From Flavobacteriales bacterium (lineage in GTDB: Bacteria > Bacteroidota > Bacteroidia > Flavobacteriales_D > Sanyastnellaceae), in the NCBI GenBank assembly GCA_002863125.1, contig PKEB01000011.1:1-46296 (forward strand): a stretch of 46,296 nt of DNA, given 5' to 3'. Positions 24,203 to 34,800 of this stretch are shown in pieces. The position numbers and the translations under genes were made by a program. Position 1 is the stretch's first letter; each line of letters begins with the position of its first letter. Below the pieces are notes generated by a model. That model did no database searches and was not told the origin of the DNA. It saw only the letters and a list, made by a program, of their open reading frames with translations.

Positions 24203-25243
24203 CTATGCCTCCGCCGCAGCCAATACCGCTGCAGCCGCCTCGGCAAAGTCCATTCCGGCGCACTCCACGTGCACATAGTGATGGCGCGTGTAGCGTTCCC
24301 GTGTGTGCCGGTACAGCTTGTCGTAGTACATCAACCCGATGGCTGCCGCCGAGCGTAAGTCCCCTGCATCCAAGGCGTCGATCGCCTCTTGCATCTTGAG
24401 CCCGCCGAGCTTTTCGCGGATGCGCACAAACGCGGCCTTCAACGCCTCTCGATCGGCATCTCCGTAGACCCGGCACAACTCATCCACCCGCTCCTCCTCG
24501 GTGCGGTTTACGGCCCATACCGGCGCTTCCCGCAACGCATCAAACAACTCCTGCGGCTGGTTCACTGTGCCAATGACGCGGCTCTCGTTTTCCATCCAAA
24601 TGGGCCGGCTCGCATCCATCTTGACCAGGTCGAAGTGGCAATCGTTCCCAAATTGCTCCGAAGTCGGTTGGGGCGTTCGATCGAGGTTACCAAACGCCGA
24701 CCCCAAATGCCCCGCGCGCCCTTCCAAATCCACCACCTGGGCGCCTTGTGCCCGCATGGCTTGGAGGATTTGGGTCTTGCCAACCCCGGTCATGCCCCCG
24801 AGGATGCGGAGGTCTGCAATCTGCGCAAAATCAGTCCGAGCCAAAGCGCGGTAGGCCTTGTATCCGCCGGTGATTTTGACGACATCGAGGCCGGCTGTCT
24901 CGAGTAGCCAGGCGACCGACCCGGAACGCATCCCGCCGCGCCAGCAATGGACAACGAGCGGCAATGGCTTCGCTTGGGCCGCATACCGTTCTTTCGCCTC
25001 GCGCACGAATTCGGCCATTTTGGGTCCGACGAATTCGAGTCCACGCTCCACGGCTGCGTCCTTGCCTCGCTGTTTGTACAGGGTCCCGATGACGGCACGC
25101 TCGTCGTTGTCGAACAAGGGAAACGACACTGCACCCGTGATGTGGCCCTTTTCGTGCTCCTTGGGCGAGCGGGTATCGAGGATGACGTGCGGCTGTTCAA
25201 ACAACCACCGTCCCGGTGGACGTTGAACCGAAGCTTCCCTCAT
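24203..25243 (-). CDS. mnmH: tRNA 2-selenouridine synthase
   Basis: The 346-aa protein (also called SelU or YbbB) replaces sulfur by selenium at wobble uridine 34 of some tRNAs, using selenophosphate from SelD. The rhodanese domain has VILDTRSPKEH and the active Cys C100 in HCWRGGMRSGS. A P-loop ATPase domain with GGMTGVGKT (about 149-157) follows. It starts 4 bases after the stop of the large BNR gene and has no visible promoter of its own, so it may be read from there or from an unseen internal promoter. selD lies just downstream. Confidence 0.95.
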   Translation of the reverse strand: MREASVQRPPGRWLFEQPHVILDTRSPKEHEKGHITGAVSFPLFDNDERAVIGTLYKQRGKDAAVERGLEFVGPKMAEFVREAKERYAAQAKPLPLVVHCWRGGMRSGSVAWLLETAGLDVVKITGGYKAYRALARTDFAQIADLRILGGMTGVGKTQILQAMRAQGAQVVDLEGRAGHLGSAFGNLDRTPQPTSEQFGNDCHFDLVKMDASRPIWMENESRVIGTVNQPQELFDALREAPVWAVNRTEEERVDELCRVYGDADREALKAAFVRIREKLGGLKMQEAIDALDAGDLRSAAAIGLMYYDKLYRHTRERYTRHHYVHVECAGMDFAEAAAAVLAAAEA

Positions 25244-25247
25244 GCGT

Positions 25248-28200
25248 TCATCGAATGGCCCACTTCACACCGCTCACGCCTTCCACTTGGAGGTGGTACA
25301 CCCCGGCAGGCAGGCCCAGGTCGAGTTCCGTTCTCGGCTGCGTCAAACGGCCCCAAGCGACTTCCCGGCCGGCGCCGTCGTAAAGGCGATAGGTGGCACC
25401 CACCGATTCCGCAGGGACAATGAGGTCGCAGCGTCCGTCGTTCGGGTTCGGGAACAGTTGCGGACGCACGGTGGCTTGCTCGAGCACGTCATTCGCCCCG
25501 GGTATGTTGACGTTATCGATCCACGTGTGATTGCCGTAGCCTCCCACGTTGACAAACGCCACCTCGAGGCACGTCTCAGCGCCGCCCGTCCAATCCACTG
25601 GCAATTCGATGCTATGGTTGGCCCATTGAATGGTCCCGCCCGTATCGTACCAAAACCACGTGTAACAGCCGTCCACAGCCAATTCCTCGCCGTAAGCTGA
25701 CCAGAGCACGGTCCACTCACTGGCTCCGCCGGGGCGGCCCCAGACTTCCAATCCATCTACATAAGACGCGTACACTTGATGCGCAACATCAAAGGTGACC
25801 TCCGAGAAGCCCGTGGGATCAAACGCCGGTGTGATCAGCAAATCGTAAACGCCCTCCGTGTTGACCCAATAGTTCGGGAATTGGGCCACGCCGTTGTCGG
25901 TTTCGACCAAGTCCCACGCATGCTCCCACGCATGGCCGTTGACCTCCATGCGCCAGTTGGCCGGTGGGAATTGCGAACCATTGAAATCTTCGGACAAACC
26001 CAACTCCGGAACCACGGGCTCATTCACCACTTCGATCATGCCTTCCCACGTCCACGTGTCGCTGTTGCCATTGGCATCGGTCACGGTCAACGTCACAGGG
26101 TACACCCCTTCCGTTTCGTACGCAACCCAGGCTTCCGCGCCGGCATCCTCGAGCACCACACCACCGGTAAATTCCCACGTGTACATGGCTCCCTCGCACA
26201 AGGCGACCGGAACCGCCGAGAAGTGGATGGGCGAAACCTGGCACGGCGAGGCGAGGTTAATGCGCGTGCGGTCGGCCATGAATCCCGACAACACCTCCGA
26301 CGGCGCATAGAACTCCGCCTGGTGCACGCCGCGAGTGCCGGCGGTACGAATGTGTCCACCGCAGTAATCCGCTTGCATGAAAGTGCACACGTTGATCATG
26401 GGAAGGCCAGTGTTGTACAGCATCCAGTCATCCATCTGTGCATCGCGGTAATACACAGCCTGTGTGGTGCCGACGTAGACCCCGCCGTTGGTGCCGCGCT
26501 GGTGCGCGAGGCTGACGACCCGCTGGCCGGCAATGGTCGCCGTTGACCAATCCTCCCACGTTTCGCCCGCGTCCTCAGAACGCAGGATTTTGTGGCCGTT
26601 TTGGTTGCCCGTGAGCACGCACCAGAGCTTGTCGGGATTGGTCCCATCGACATCGAGGTAGATGGGTTGGTTGTTGTTGTTCCCATTTTCGCCGGGAGTT
26701 GGAGAAGCCAATTCCCACGTCGCTCCGCCGTCGGTCGAGCGGTGCACGCGCCACAGCGAGCCGCTCTGTTTGTGGCTCACATAAATCCGGTTGCGGTCAC
26801 GCGGGCTGACTTTGACCGAGATGATTTTTTCCCCGCCAAAATCGTTGACCAGCACCCAGCTCGCGCCGCCATCCTCCGAATACCAAAGCTCCGATCCAAC
26901 GGGGCTGTATATGCAGTTGTAGCACGTGGGGTCCCACTCGAGGTTGCCGTATTCGCCGAACCAATAGGCCGTGTTGGGTTTTTTGGAGCCGTCAAACGGC
27001 ATCGCATCGATGCGGTCAAACCGGTCGTTGGTGAACCGGAAAGCCCCGCCGTCGTGGTAGCCACGCGTCGCATCGCCCGGGTTGATGAAACCGCGGTAGT
27101 TGTCTCCGGCCAGCTCCGCCAACCAGCCACCGGAACTGTCCTCATCGGCGCCCCAGTGGTACAGATCGGCATTGCGGATCAACGTGCCGTTGTGGTACGT
27201 GCCACCGACCATGACGTCCGGGCCGCGCCAGCCCGACTGCCAACCCCAGAAGTCCGTTCCGTGCAATCCGTACATGCGCGGCTCCATGTGGCCGCCTTCA
27301 TCGGCCGAGTAGTAGAGGCCGCCGTCCGAGGCCACCCACATGTCCACCGTGCCGTCGGTGCGCGTGAAGAATTGGATGTCGTGCACGTCGGCGTGGGTGT
27401 ACCGGTCCGCCGTGAACTCGCCGGCCCAGGTGACCCAGTGGCCGTTGAGTGACCAGTCCGAACCGCCGTTTTCAGAGCGCCACACGCAAATGCCCGCAGC
27501 GAACTGCCGATCGGCGTCGGTTGGGCTCACGTCGAGGGCCAGGTCGTAATAGTACTGCCCGCCATCGCCAGAGCCGTCTTCGCTCCAGCCCAGGATGTTC
27601 GGGTTCGTGCCGGCTTCCCACGGACCGCTGGGGCCGTCGCCGCAGCACATGAATTCAAACGTTTCACCCGCGTCGTAGCTCTGGTACATGCCGTACAACC
27701 CGCCGCCATCGGGCGTCGAGCCTGCAGCAAGTACGACCACTCGGTCGGGGTCTGCTGGAGTCACAGCCAGCTCGCACCGGCGCTGCCCGTCATCGATGCC
27801 CACACTGGGCCAGCCCGATGCGCCCGTGGCGAAGGACACGCCGCCGTCGGTGGAACGCTTGAACACCGTGCTTTCGCCGAGCAGTTGGATGGTGTAGCAT
27901 ATGGAAGGGTCCGTTGGGTGAAAGGCCAGTTCCATGTACTCACCTGAGGCCACTTGGATCATGGTCTCGCCGTCGTTTTCACTGCGGAACAGGCCGTAGT
28001 TGGTGGCGGCAAACAGCTGGGGCTCCTCCCCTTCCACGACCGGTGCAAAGATGACGTCCCGGTACCACCGGTCGGCACCCTGGAACGTGGAGTTGCCGCA
28101 CTCCTCCCACGTGAGGCCTCCGTCGGTCGTCCGCCAGAGTTGGCCCGAACCTGAACCCACAAAAACACGGTCCGAATCCAATGGGTGGATAGCGACGCTG

Positions 28201-28736
28201 TACACACTGGTGAGCGGCAAGTCGCGGGTCATGAGTGCCCAATGCGCTCCGTGGTCGACGCTTTTCCACGCCCCAGCCGTCGCGGTCCCACACCACACCA
28301 CCTCGTGGTTCGAAGCAGCTTGCTCCACCGTGTAGACGTGGCAAGCGCCGGGGCTCTGGACTTGGAATTGCATCGCGACTTCCGGGTCGTAACTCCAGGG
28401 CCCCAGCTCCTCCCACTCTCCGGTGAGGCGATTAGCGGCTTCTGCGTGCGCAGCGGCGTACCCATGCGACACAGCAGGCGCTGGCAGTTCCGCATTGCGC
28501 ATCCAACGCTTGTAGAATTGCGTGTCGCGGTTCTTAACAAACGCATAGTGGGCGTAGTACGCTTCGTATGCCGAACGAACCGCCTCATGCGAGGCTTCAC
28601 CGCTGTACATCAGCTGCACCCACTCCGGGGCTTCGGCCGATGGGCGGTAAGCGGTTTGCGGAACGTGTTGGGCATTTGCCGCCGTAATGAGAAAAATGCC
28701 CAGGGCAGCCAACATGAAGAGTTGGATTTGTCGCAT
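25248..28736 (-). CDS. Large secreted BNR-repeat/PKD protein with T9SS tail
   Basis: This encodes about 1,162 aa with a signal peptide (MRQIQLFMLAALGIFLITAANAQ). Residues 100-800 hold many sialidase/sortilin-type BNR repeats, such as WRTTDGGLTWEE, RSENDGET, YSEDGGASWVL and RSEDAGETWED, which form beta-propellers. A PKD domain follows at about 830-905 (YPVTLTVTDANGNSDTW). Next comes a MAM- or adhesin-like jelly roll at about 915-1080 (LSEDFNGSQFPPANW...HTWIDNVNIPG). A T9SS type A tail closes the protein (LFPNPNDGRCDLIVP, LPAGVYHLQV). No catalytic residues of a sialidase are evident, so a binding or glycan-related role is only a guess. ATG 28742 is two residues upstream. A promoter-like box abuts the start. 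Confidence 0.88.
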   Translation of the reverse strand: MRQIQLFMLAALGIFLITAANAQHVPQTAYRPSAEAPEWVQLMYSGEASHEAVRSAYEAYYAHYAFVKNRDTQFYKRWMRNAELPAPAVSHGYAAAHAEAANRLTGEWEELGPWSYDPEVAMQFQVQSPGACHVYTVEQAASNHEVVWCGTATAGAWKSVDHGAHWALMTRDLPLTSVYSVAIHPLDSDRVFVGSGSGQLWRTTDGGLTWEECGNSTFQGADRWYRDVIFAPVVEGEEPQLFAATNYGLFRSENDGETMIQVASGEYMELAFHPTDPSICYTIQLLGESTVFKRSTDGGVSFATGASGWPSVGIDDGQRRCELAVTPADPDRVVVLAAGSTPDGGGLYGMYQSYDAGETFEFMCCGDGPSGPWEAGTNPNILGWSEDGSGDGGQYYYDLALDVSPTDADRQFAAGICVWRSENGGSDWSLNGHWVTWAGEFTADRYTHADVHDIQFFTRTDGTVDMWVASDGGLYYSADEGGHMEPRMYGLHGTDFWGWQSGWRGPDVMVGGTYHNGTLIRNADLYHWGADEDSSGGWLAELAGDNYRGFINPGDATRGYHDGGAFRFTNDRFDRIDAMPFDGSKKPNTAYWFGEYGNLEWDPTCYNCIYSPVGSELWYSEDGGASWVLVNDFGGEKIISVKVSPRDRNRIYVSHKQSGSLWRVHRSTDGGATWELASPTPGENGNNNNQPIYLDVDGTNPDKLWCVLTGNQNGHKILRSEDAGETWEDWSTATIAGQRVVSLAHQRGTNGGVYVGTTQAVYYRDAQMDDWMLYNTGLPMINVCTFMQADYCGGHIRTAGTRGVHQAEFYAPSEVLSGFMADRTRINLASPCQVSPIHFSAVPVALCEGAMYTWEFTGGVVLEDAGAEAWVAYETEGVYPVTLTVTDANGNSDTWTWEGMIEVVNEPVVPELGLSEDFNGSQFPPANWRMEVNGHAWEHAWDLVETDNGVAQFPNYWVNTEGVYDLLITPAFDPTGFSEVTFDVAHQVYASYVDGLEVWGRPGGASEWTVLWSAYGEELAVDGCYTWFWYDTGGTIQWANHSIELPVDWTGGAETCLEVAFVNVGGYGNHTWIDNVNIPGANDVLEQATVRPQLFPNPNDGRCDLIVPAESVGATYRLYDGAGREVAWGRLTQPRTELDLGLPAGVYHLQVEGVSGVKWAIR

Positions 28737-28739
28737 GCC

Positions 28740-28747
28740 CAAAAATA
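28740..28747 (-). promoter_or_regulatory. Candidate -7 promoter element of the BNR-repeat gene, leaderless arrangement
   Basis: The minus-strand TATTTTTG matches TAnnTTTG and is followed by GGC and then the ATG at 28736. At the -33 distance the sequence is TTT rather than TTG. If used, the transcript would begin at or next to the start codon, favouring the start at 28736 over 28742. Confidence 0.45.
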
Positions 28748-28763
28748 AGCTAGCAGCAGCCGG

Positions 28764-28800
28764 AAAAAGAAAGAGCCGCCCGTTGCTGGGCAGCTCTTTC
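28764..28800 (-). terminator. Intrinsic terminator after the 1,994-aa repeat gene
   Basis: On the minus strand GAAAGAGCTGCCC and GGGCGGCTCTTTC form a 13-bp stem with one G-T pair around a six-base loop, followed by five Ts (28764-28768). It lies 43 bases after the stop of the giant repeat gene and isolates it from the BNR gene. Confidence 0.9.
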
Positions 28801-28842
28801 GTTCAAGTGAAATTTGGATGGTTGGTCCAAATGGTCGGTTCA

Positions 28843-31800
28843 TTATTCAGGGCAAGCAGTTCCGTAGTACTGGAAGAACGTGAGGAGGTCACTGACATCG
28901 ATGAACAAGTCACCATTGATGTCACCCGGACATGCGTCGGGGTAGTCGCAACCACCTGGGAAGTTGGCTTCCGCATCGAAGTTCAACCCCTCCGGATCCA
29001 TGCAGCCTACGATGAGGCAAGATCCGTCGTCGGATGTAGCTGAAGCATCGTAGTTGCAAGCGAGCTCATTCATGCAGCCTGCGAACTCACACGAACCGTC
29101 GTCGCCGAAGGCGTTCGGGTTGTAGTTCGTGGCGTCGACGCTGGTGCAACCTGAGTACAAACATGAGCCGTTGTCCTCTTCCGCGTTGGCGTCGAAATTC
29201 GATGCGGCTGAGTCAGTACAGCCTTGAACAGCACACGAGAAGTCACACGACATGTTATCGTAGGTAGCGGCTGGGTTGTAGTTGGTCGCAGCTTCGTACA
29301 TGCAACCGGCTACAATACAAGAGCCATCGTCTACGTTCGCCCCTGAATCAAAGTTATCGGCATCAGGGTTCGTGCAACCGGTGTACTCACACAAGGCCTC
29401 TTGGTCGCCCGTATTCGCCTGGGCATTGTAGTTCGAAGCCAAGGCATCGTAACAACCGGTATACAAGCAGATTACCGCTTGGTCACCCGTGTTGGCCTGT
29501 GGATCATAGTTGTCTGCAGCTTCGTCCATACAACCGGTGTACAAGCAAGTTCCGTCATCGGCGTTGGCGCCGTCGTCGTAGTTGTCGGCAGCAGCGTCGG
29601 TGCAACCGAAGTAGACACACAATGCTTCTTGGTCACCGGTGTTGGCCTGGGCGTCGTAGTTATCCGCTTCCGAATCCATGCAGCCCGTGTACAAGCAGCT
29701 TCCGTCTTCCACGTTGGCGCCCGCGTCGTAGTTGTCCGCATCTGAATCCATGCAACCGAAGTACTCACACAACGCCTCTTGGTCGCCCGTGTTGGCTTGC
29801 ACATCGTAATTGTCGGCATCGGCATCATAGCAACCGGTGTACAGACACTCAGCAGTCTGATCGCCCGTGTTGGCTTGCACATCGTAGTTGTCAGCATCCG
29901 GATCCATACAACCCGTGTACAAGCAAGAGCCGTCGTTCAGGTTCGAAGCCGGATTGTAGTTGTCCGCCGTTTCATCCGTGCAGCCCTCATAAATGCATGT
30001 GAGGTCATCGAAGTTCGCCGAAGGATCGTAGTTGGAAGCCATTTCATCGGTACAGCCACCCGCGATTTGTGGGAACGTCAACTCAACGTCTTCGTACTGC
30101 TCCAATTGACCACCCAACTCAAATTGAATATTATAGCGCAGGAACATGACGCCGTTGGTCGTGAATTGACCGACGAGCAAACGACCGTCCGCATCGGGCA
30201 CCCCCTGCGTTTCAGAAGCGCCAGGGTTTAAGAAAATCTGCGCACCGGCTTCTGTGTCGATGATCATGTCCTCGCCTGCATTGAATGAAGGCAGGTGCAC
30301 GTACATGTTTTGCTGCGCCAAGGCGTTGTAATCGCCGGGAGCCGCACCAATCGTCAACCATGAATCGTATTCCAATTCAGGGAAGTAGCTGAAGAAGCCT
30401 GGGTTGATGTTGCCACCGAAGTCCTCGCCGAGTGGGTGCTGGTAGAATGCTCCCGTCGTCGCGGTCCACCAAGGGTAGTCAGCGTTACCGAACAATGCCG
30501 TCATGTCAACGTCAGCGCTCGTTTCGAACTGAGCATAAACACGGTAGGTGGTGTTGCCTTCGACCGTATTTTCTCCAACCACCTCATACGTAAGGCCTTG
30601 GAATGAACCATCGCCCCAGATGCACGAACCGTCGTCGTTGGTCGCCAGCGGATCGTAGTTAGTTGCCGAAGCCGAGGCACAGCCCGAGACTTCATCGCAC
30701 TCGTCCACACCATCGCCTTCGTAGTCGCCGTTGCAAATGCCGTCACAGTCAGAGAATGGACCGGCGTATTCGCACGTTTCTGGCACGTCCACATCGGCCG
30801 TTGGGTCGTAGTTGCAGGCCAACTCATCGAAGCAACCGGCATCGAGGCACGATCCGTCTTCATCGGTGGCGTTTTCATTGTAGTTGTAGGCGGACTCTTC
30901 TGTACAGCCCGCAATTTCCTGACCATCGCAGATTCCATCTCCGTCCACATCGCTGTAGCAGTTGCCATCGCAATCCACGTGCTCGGTGCTGTAGTAGCAG
31001 GTGCCGTTGTCATCCGTAGCTTCCAAATCATAGTTGCAAGCTGTTTCGTCTGTGCAGCCTGCACCGAACGTTGGGAAAACAAGATTCAGATCGGTTGCGT
31101 AGTGGGTTTGACTCACCGCATCGCGGAATTGCATATTGTACGTAACCGAAACGACGCCACTGGTTGTGAACTGACCGAGCAAAAGCTGTCCGTCTTGGAC
31201 GAAAGACAAAGGGCTTCCATTTGGTCCGGGTATGTAATACATACTCGCACCGACAGCATCGTTCACGAGAACGTTAGCACCGCTCTCCTCAAAGTCTGTA
31301 AAGAAATTAGCCAATCCTACCGTTTGCAATTCAATCGGAGAGCCGGGACCTCCGCCAAGGGCAAGCCATGTATCGTATTCCAATTCCGGGAACATTGCGA
31401 AGAAGGCCGGGTTGATGGAGTGCGCCAACAAGGCACCGTTTGGATCCTGGTGGAAGACTTCTGTAGAGCTGATTCCCCATGGATCATCCGCCGTACCGTA
31501 GCTCGCCACAACCTGAATCAGGGTGTCCGGGTTGAAGTTGGCGTACAAGCGGTAGGTTGACGTACCTTCAATCAAATCGTGTCCGATCAAGTCGTAGCTC
31601 AATCCTGTGAACAAACCTTCTGGCCAAGTGCACGAACCGTCGTCGTCTGTGGCAGCAGGGTTGTAGTTCGTCGCTGAGGATGAGGAACAACCTGGGATTT
31701 CAGCATCGTTACAAATGCCGTCGCCATCGTGATCGCTCAAGCATTCGCCCGCGCAGTTTTCACCTGCAGCAGGGTATTCACACGAGCCGTCCTCATCGGT

Positions 31801-34800
31801 GGCTTCGGAGTCGAAATTACACGCTGTTGCATCTGTACATCCAGGCACTTCGAACGGGTTGCAAACTCCGTCACCATCGGTATCGGAAATGCATTCGCCT
31901 TCACACGTGTAGCCAGGGTCTGGCAAGTTGCCTTCACAGTCGCATGCGCCAGGGGCTATGCCGTCTCCACCACAAACGCCGCATTCGTCGTTTACCGTGC
32001 AAGAGCCGTCATCCTCAGTAGCGTCGCTGCTGTAGTTGCACGCTGTATCATCGGTACAGCCCAAGACTTCAAATTCGTCGCAGGTGCCGTCGCCATCGGC
32101 GTCGTTCAGGCACACGCCGTCGCAGTCGTAACCTGCTTCTGGACCATTGCCTGCGCAATCGCAAGCGCCTTCAGCAATGCCGTCACCGCCGCATACGCCA
32201 CATTCGTCGTTTTGCAAGCAAGTACCGTCATCGTCCGTTGCCATCGGGTTGTAGTTGCACGCTGTTTCATCCGTACAGCCGTCAAGTGGTGGCATGTACG
32301 TACCGGTCGTAAAGTACAGTTCGCGGCTCTCCATGGTTGCAGTACCACCTTGGCGCCATTGCATGTTCCACAAACCGCTGATATCACCAGATTCTCCTGA
32401 ATCGTTATCTGTGACAGTCAACTGTGCCAACAACACGCGACCATCCTCACCGGCAACCGCGAGTGGGTTGGTTCCCGGTGCAGGCACGTACCAGCTTCCG
32501 CCGGCAGGAGAATTCAATTCAAATCCATTGCCTGCTTGAAATTCAGTGAACGCATCAGCCATTCCAATGGAGCTCACCGACTCGTCGTTGGTGCTTTCTG
32601 AACCAATTGTCAACCAGCTATCGTACTCAAGCGTGGGAATCATAGAAAAGAAGTTTGGGTTGATGCCACTTCCAAGGTTGGACCCCAAGGGGTGCTGCCA
32701 GAAGGTGGTAGTGACCTCAAGCTCGAGCGCTACAGGATCAACTTCTGCTGAACCTACTGCAAACAAGGCCGTGCACTCGTCATCGGCATGTTCGAAGTAA
32801 GCGTAAACCCGATAGGTAGTTCCCAAATCCGTTTCCGCATGCACTTCAGCATGCAAGAATGGGAAGGCAGGAACATTGCATGAACCGTTGTCGTCCGTTG
32901 CGGCCGGGTCGTAGTTGATGGCCAATTCGTTGGTACAGCCCGCTGTTTCAAGCGCATCACAAACGCCATCACCATCCGCATCATTCAGGCAATCTCCGTT
33001 GCAGTCATAACCGGCTTCTGGAAGGGTGCCATCGCAGTCGCAGGTTCCCTCAGGGAAACCTGTGCCGCCGCAAACGCCGCATGAGTCGTTTTGCAAGCAA
33101 GAACCGTCATCTTCCGTGGCCCCAATATCATAATTACAAGCCGTTTCATCCGCACATCCTAACACCTCAAATTCATCACACACCCCGTCGTCATCGGTAT
33201 CCGACAAGCAAACACCGTTGCAGTCGTATCCAGCATCAGGCAAGTTGCCGTCGCAGTCACAGGTGCCCTCAGCAATGCCATTGCCGTCGCAAACGCCGCA
33301 TTCATCTTCAACAGCGCACGAATCGTCGCTCACCGTGGCGAGCGGGTCGTAGTTGCACGCCGCGGCATCCATGCACCCCAATACATCTTCTGTATCACAT
33401 ACTCCGTTGTTGTCGTCATCGGCCAAACAAGTGCCACCGCATACGCCGATCGCATCCAACGTACTGCCTTCGCAATCGCAGGCACCTTCAGGAATCCCAT
33501 TGCCACCACACACACCACATTCATCTTCCTCAGCACAAGAACCATCTTCCTCGGTTGCCGTAGGATCGTAATTACATGCTGTGCTGTCCGTGCAGCCTGA
33601 TACTTCAAATTCGTCGCAAGTTCCATCCTGGTCGGCATCGTTCAAACAGAAGCCATCGCAATCATAACCCGCGTTCGGTATGTTGCCGTCGCAATCGCAA
33701 GCACCCTCGGCGATGCCGTTGCCGCCGCACACACCGCACTCGTCGAGTGTGGTGCAAGAGCCATCGTCGTCTGTGGCCAAATCATTGTAGTTGCAAGCCT
33801 CCGCGTCGGTACAGCCTGTAACTTCAAAAGGATCGCATACGCCATCGCCATCGGCGTCGGCCAAACAAGTTCCTTCGCAATCGTACCCTTCAGCAGCTTG
33901 CGTTCCTTCACAGTCACAATAGCCTTCCGGAATATCTGAACAGCCGCAAGTATAGATATCACCAGGGCCATTGCAAACGCCACACACGTCCAATGCACCC
34001 ACACAATCGTCTGCATCATCGCAAATGCCATCCGCGTCGGCATCTGCCTCGCATGTGCCTCCGCACACGCCCAATGCATCGAAGTAGTCACAAGAACCGT
34101 CATCTGCTGTCGCCGTTGCATCGTAGTTGCACGCTGCTTCATCCGTGCAACCCAATACGTCGGGCAAATTATCTGCAGTATCGTGGGTAACGCCCAACTC
34201 GTTATGGGACACCCCCTCAACATCGCGCCATTGGATATTCCAATCGCAGGTTACGTGTCCAGCATTTCCTTCAGCATCGTCCTCAGCGGTAAACTGCCCC
34301 AGGAGCACCATACCGTCTTCGCCGGCCAAAGCAAGCGGATTCGATTCCGGGGTGACGTACCAGCTTCCGCCTACCGAACCCTCACCGAGGATGAAGCCAT
34401 TTCCGAGGTTGAATTCGGAGAAGGCTGCAGTCATCCCTATGGATGAAATAGTCGGATCGTCACTGGTCTCTGAGCCGATAGTAAACCAGCTGTCAAACGC
34501 GAGTTCCGGGAACATTGACAAGAAGAAGGCATTAATGCCAGATCCCAAGTTTACTCCAGCGGGATGATGGTAGAATGACGTAGTTACACCCAGTTCGAGT
34601 GTAACGGGGTTGTCCTCAGCTGCACCTACGGAGTAAACAGCAACGCACTCATCGGTAGCAGAACCGAATTCCGCATAAATGCGGTACGTGGTGCCGTGAA
34701 CAGAGGTGGCATGGACCTCGCTTTCCAAACCCAAGAACTGGGAAAACCCTGTTGCTGTGAGCAACAAGGTGGAAAGTGAAAGCAGCGAAATGCGCTTCCA

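Noticed and set aside
26592-27452. Plus-strand open frame of 286 codons opposite the BNR gene
   Set aside because: Its composition is rich in Arg, Val and Ala as expected for a complementary shadow frame; the minus-strand protein has clear BNR motifs.
28948-30057. Regularly spaced near-identical repeats that look like a CRISPR array
   Set aside because: The spacing is a multiple of three, the frame is open throughout and the units encode the GCxDxxADNYD motif. They are protein repeats, and no cas genes are near.
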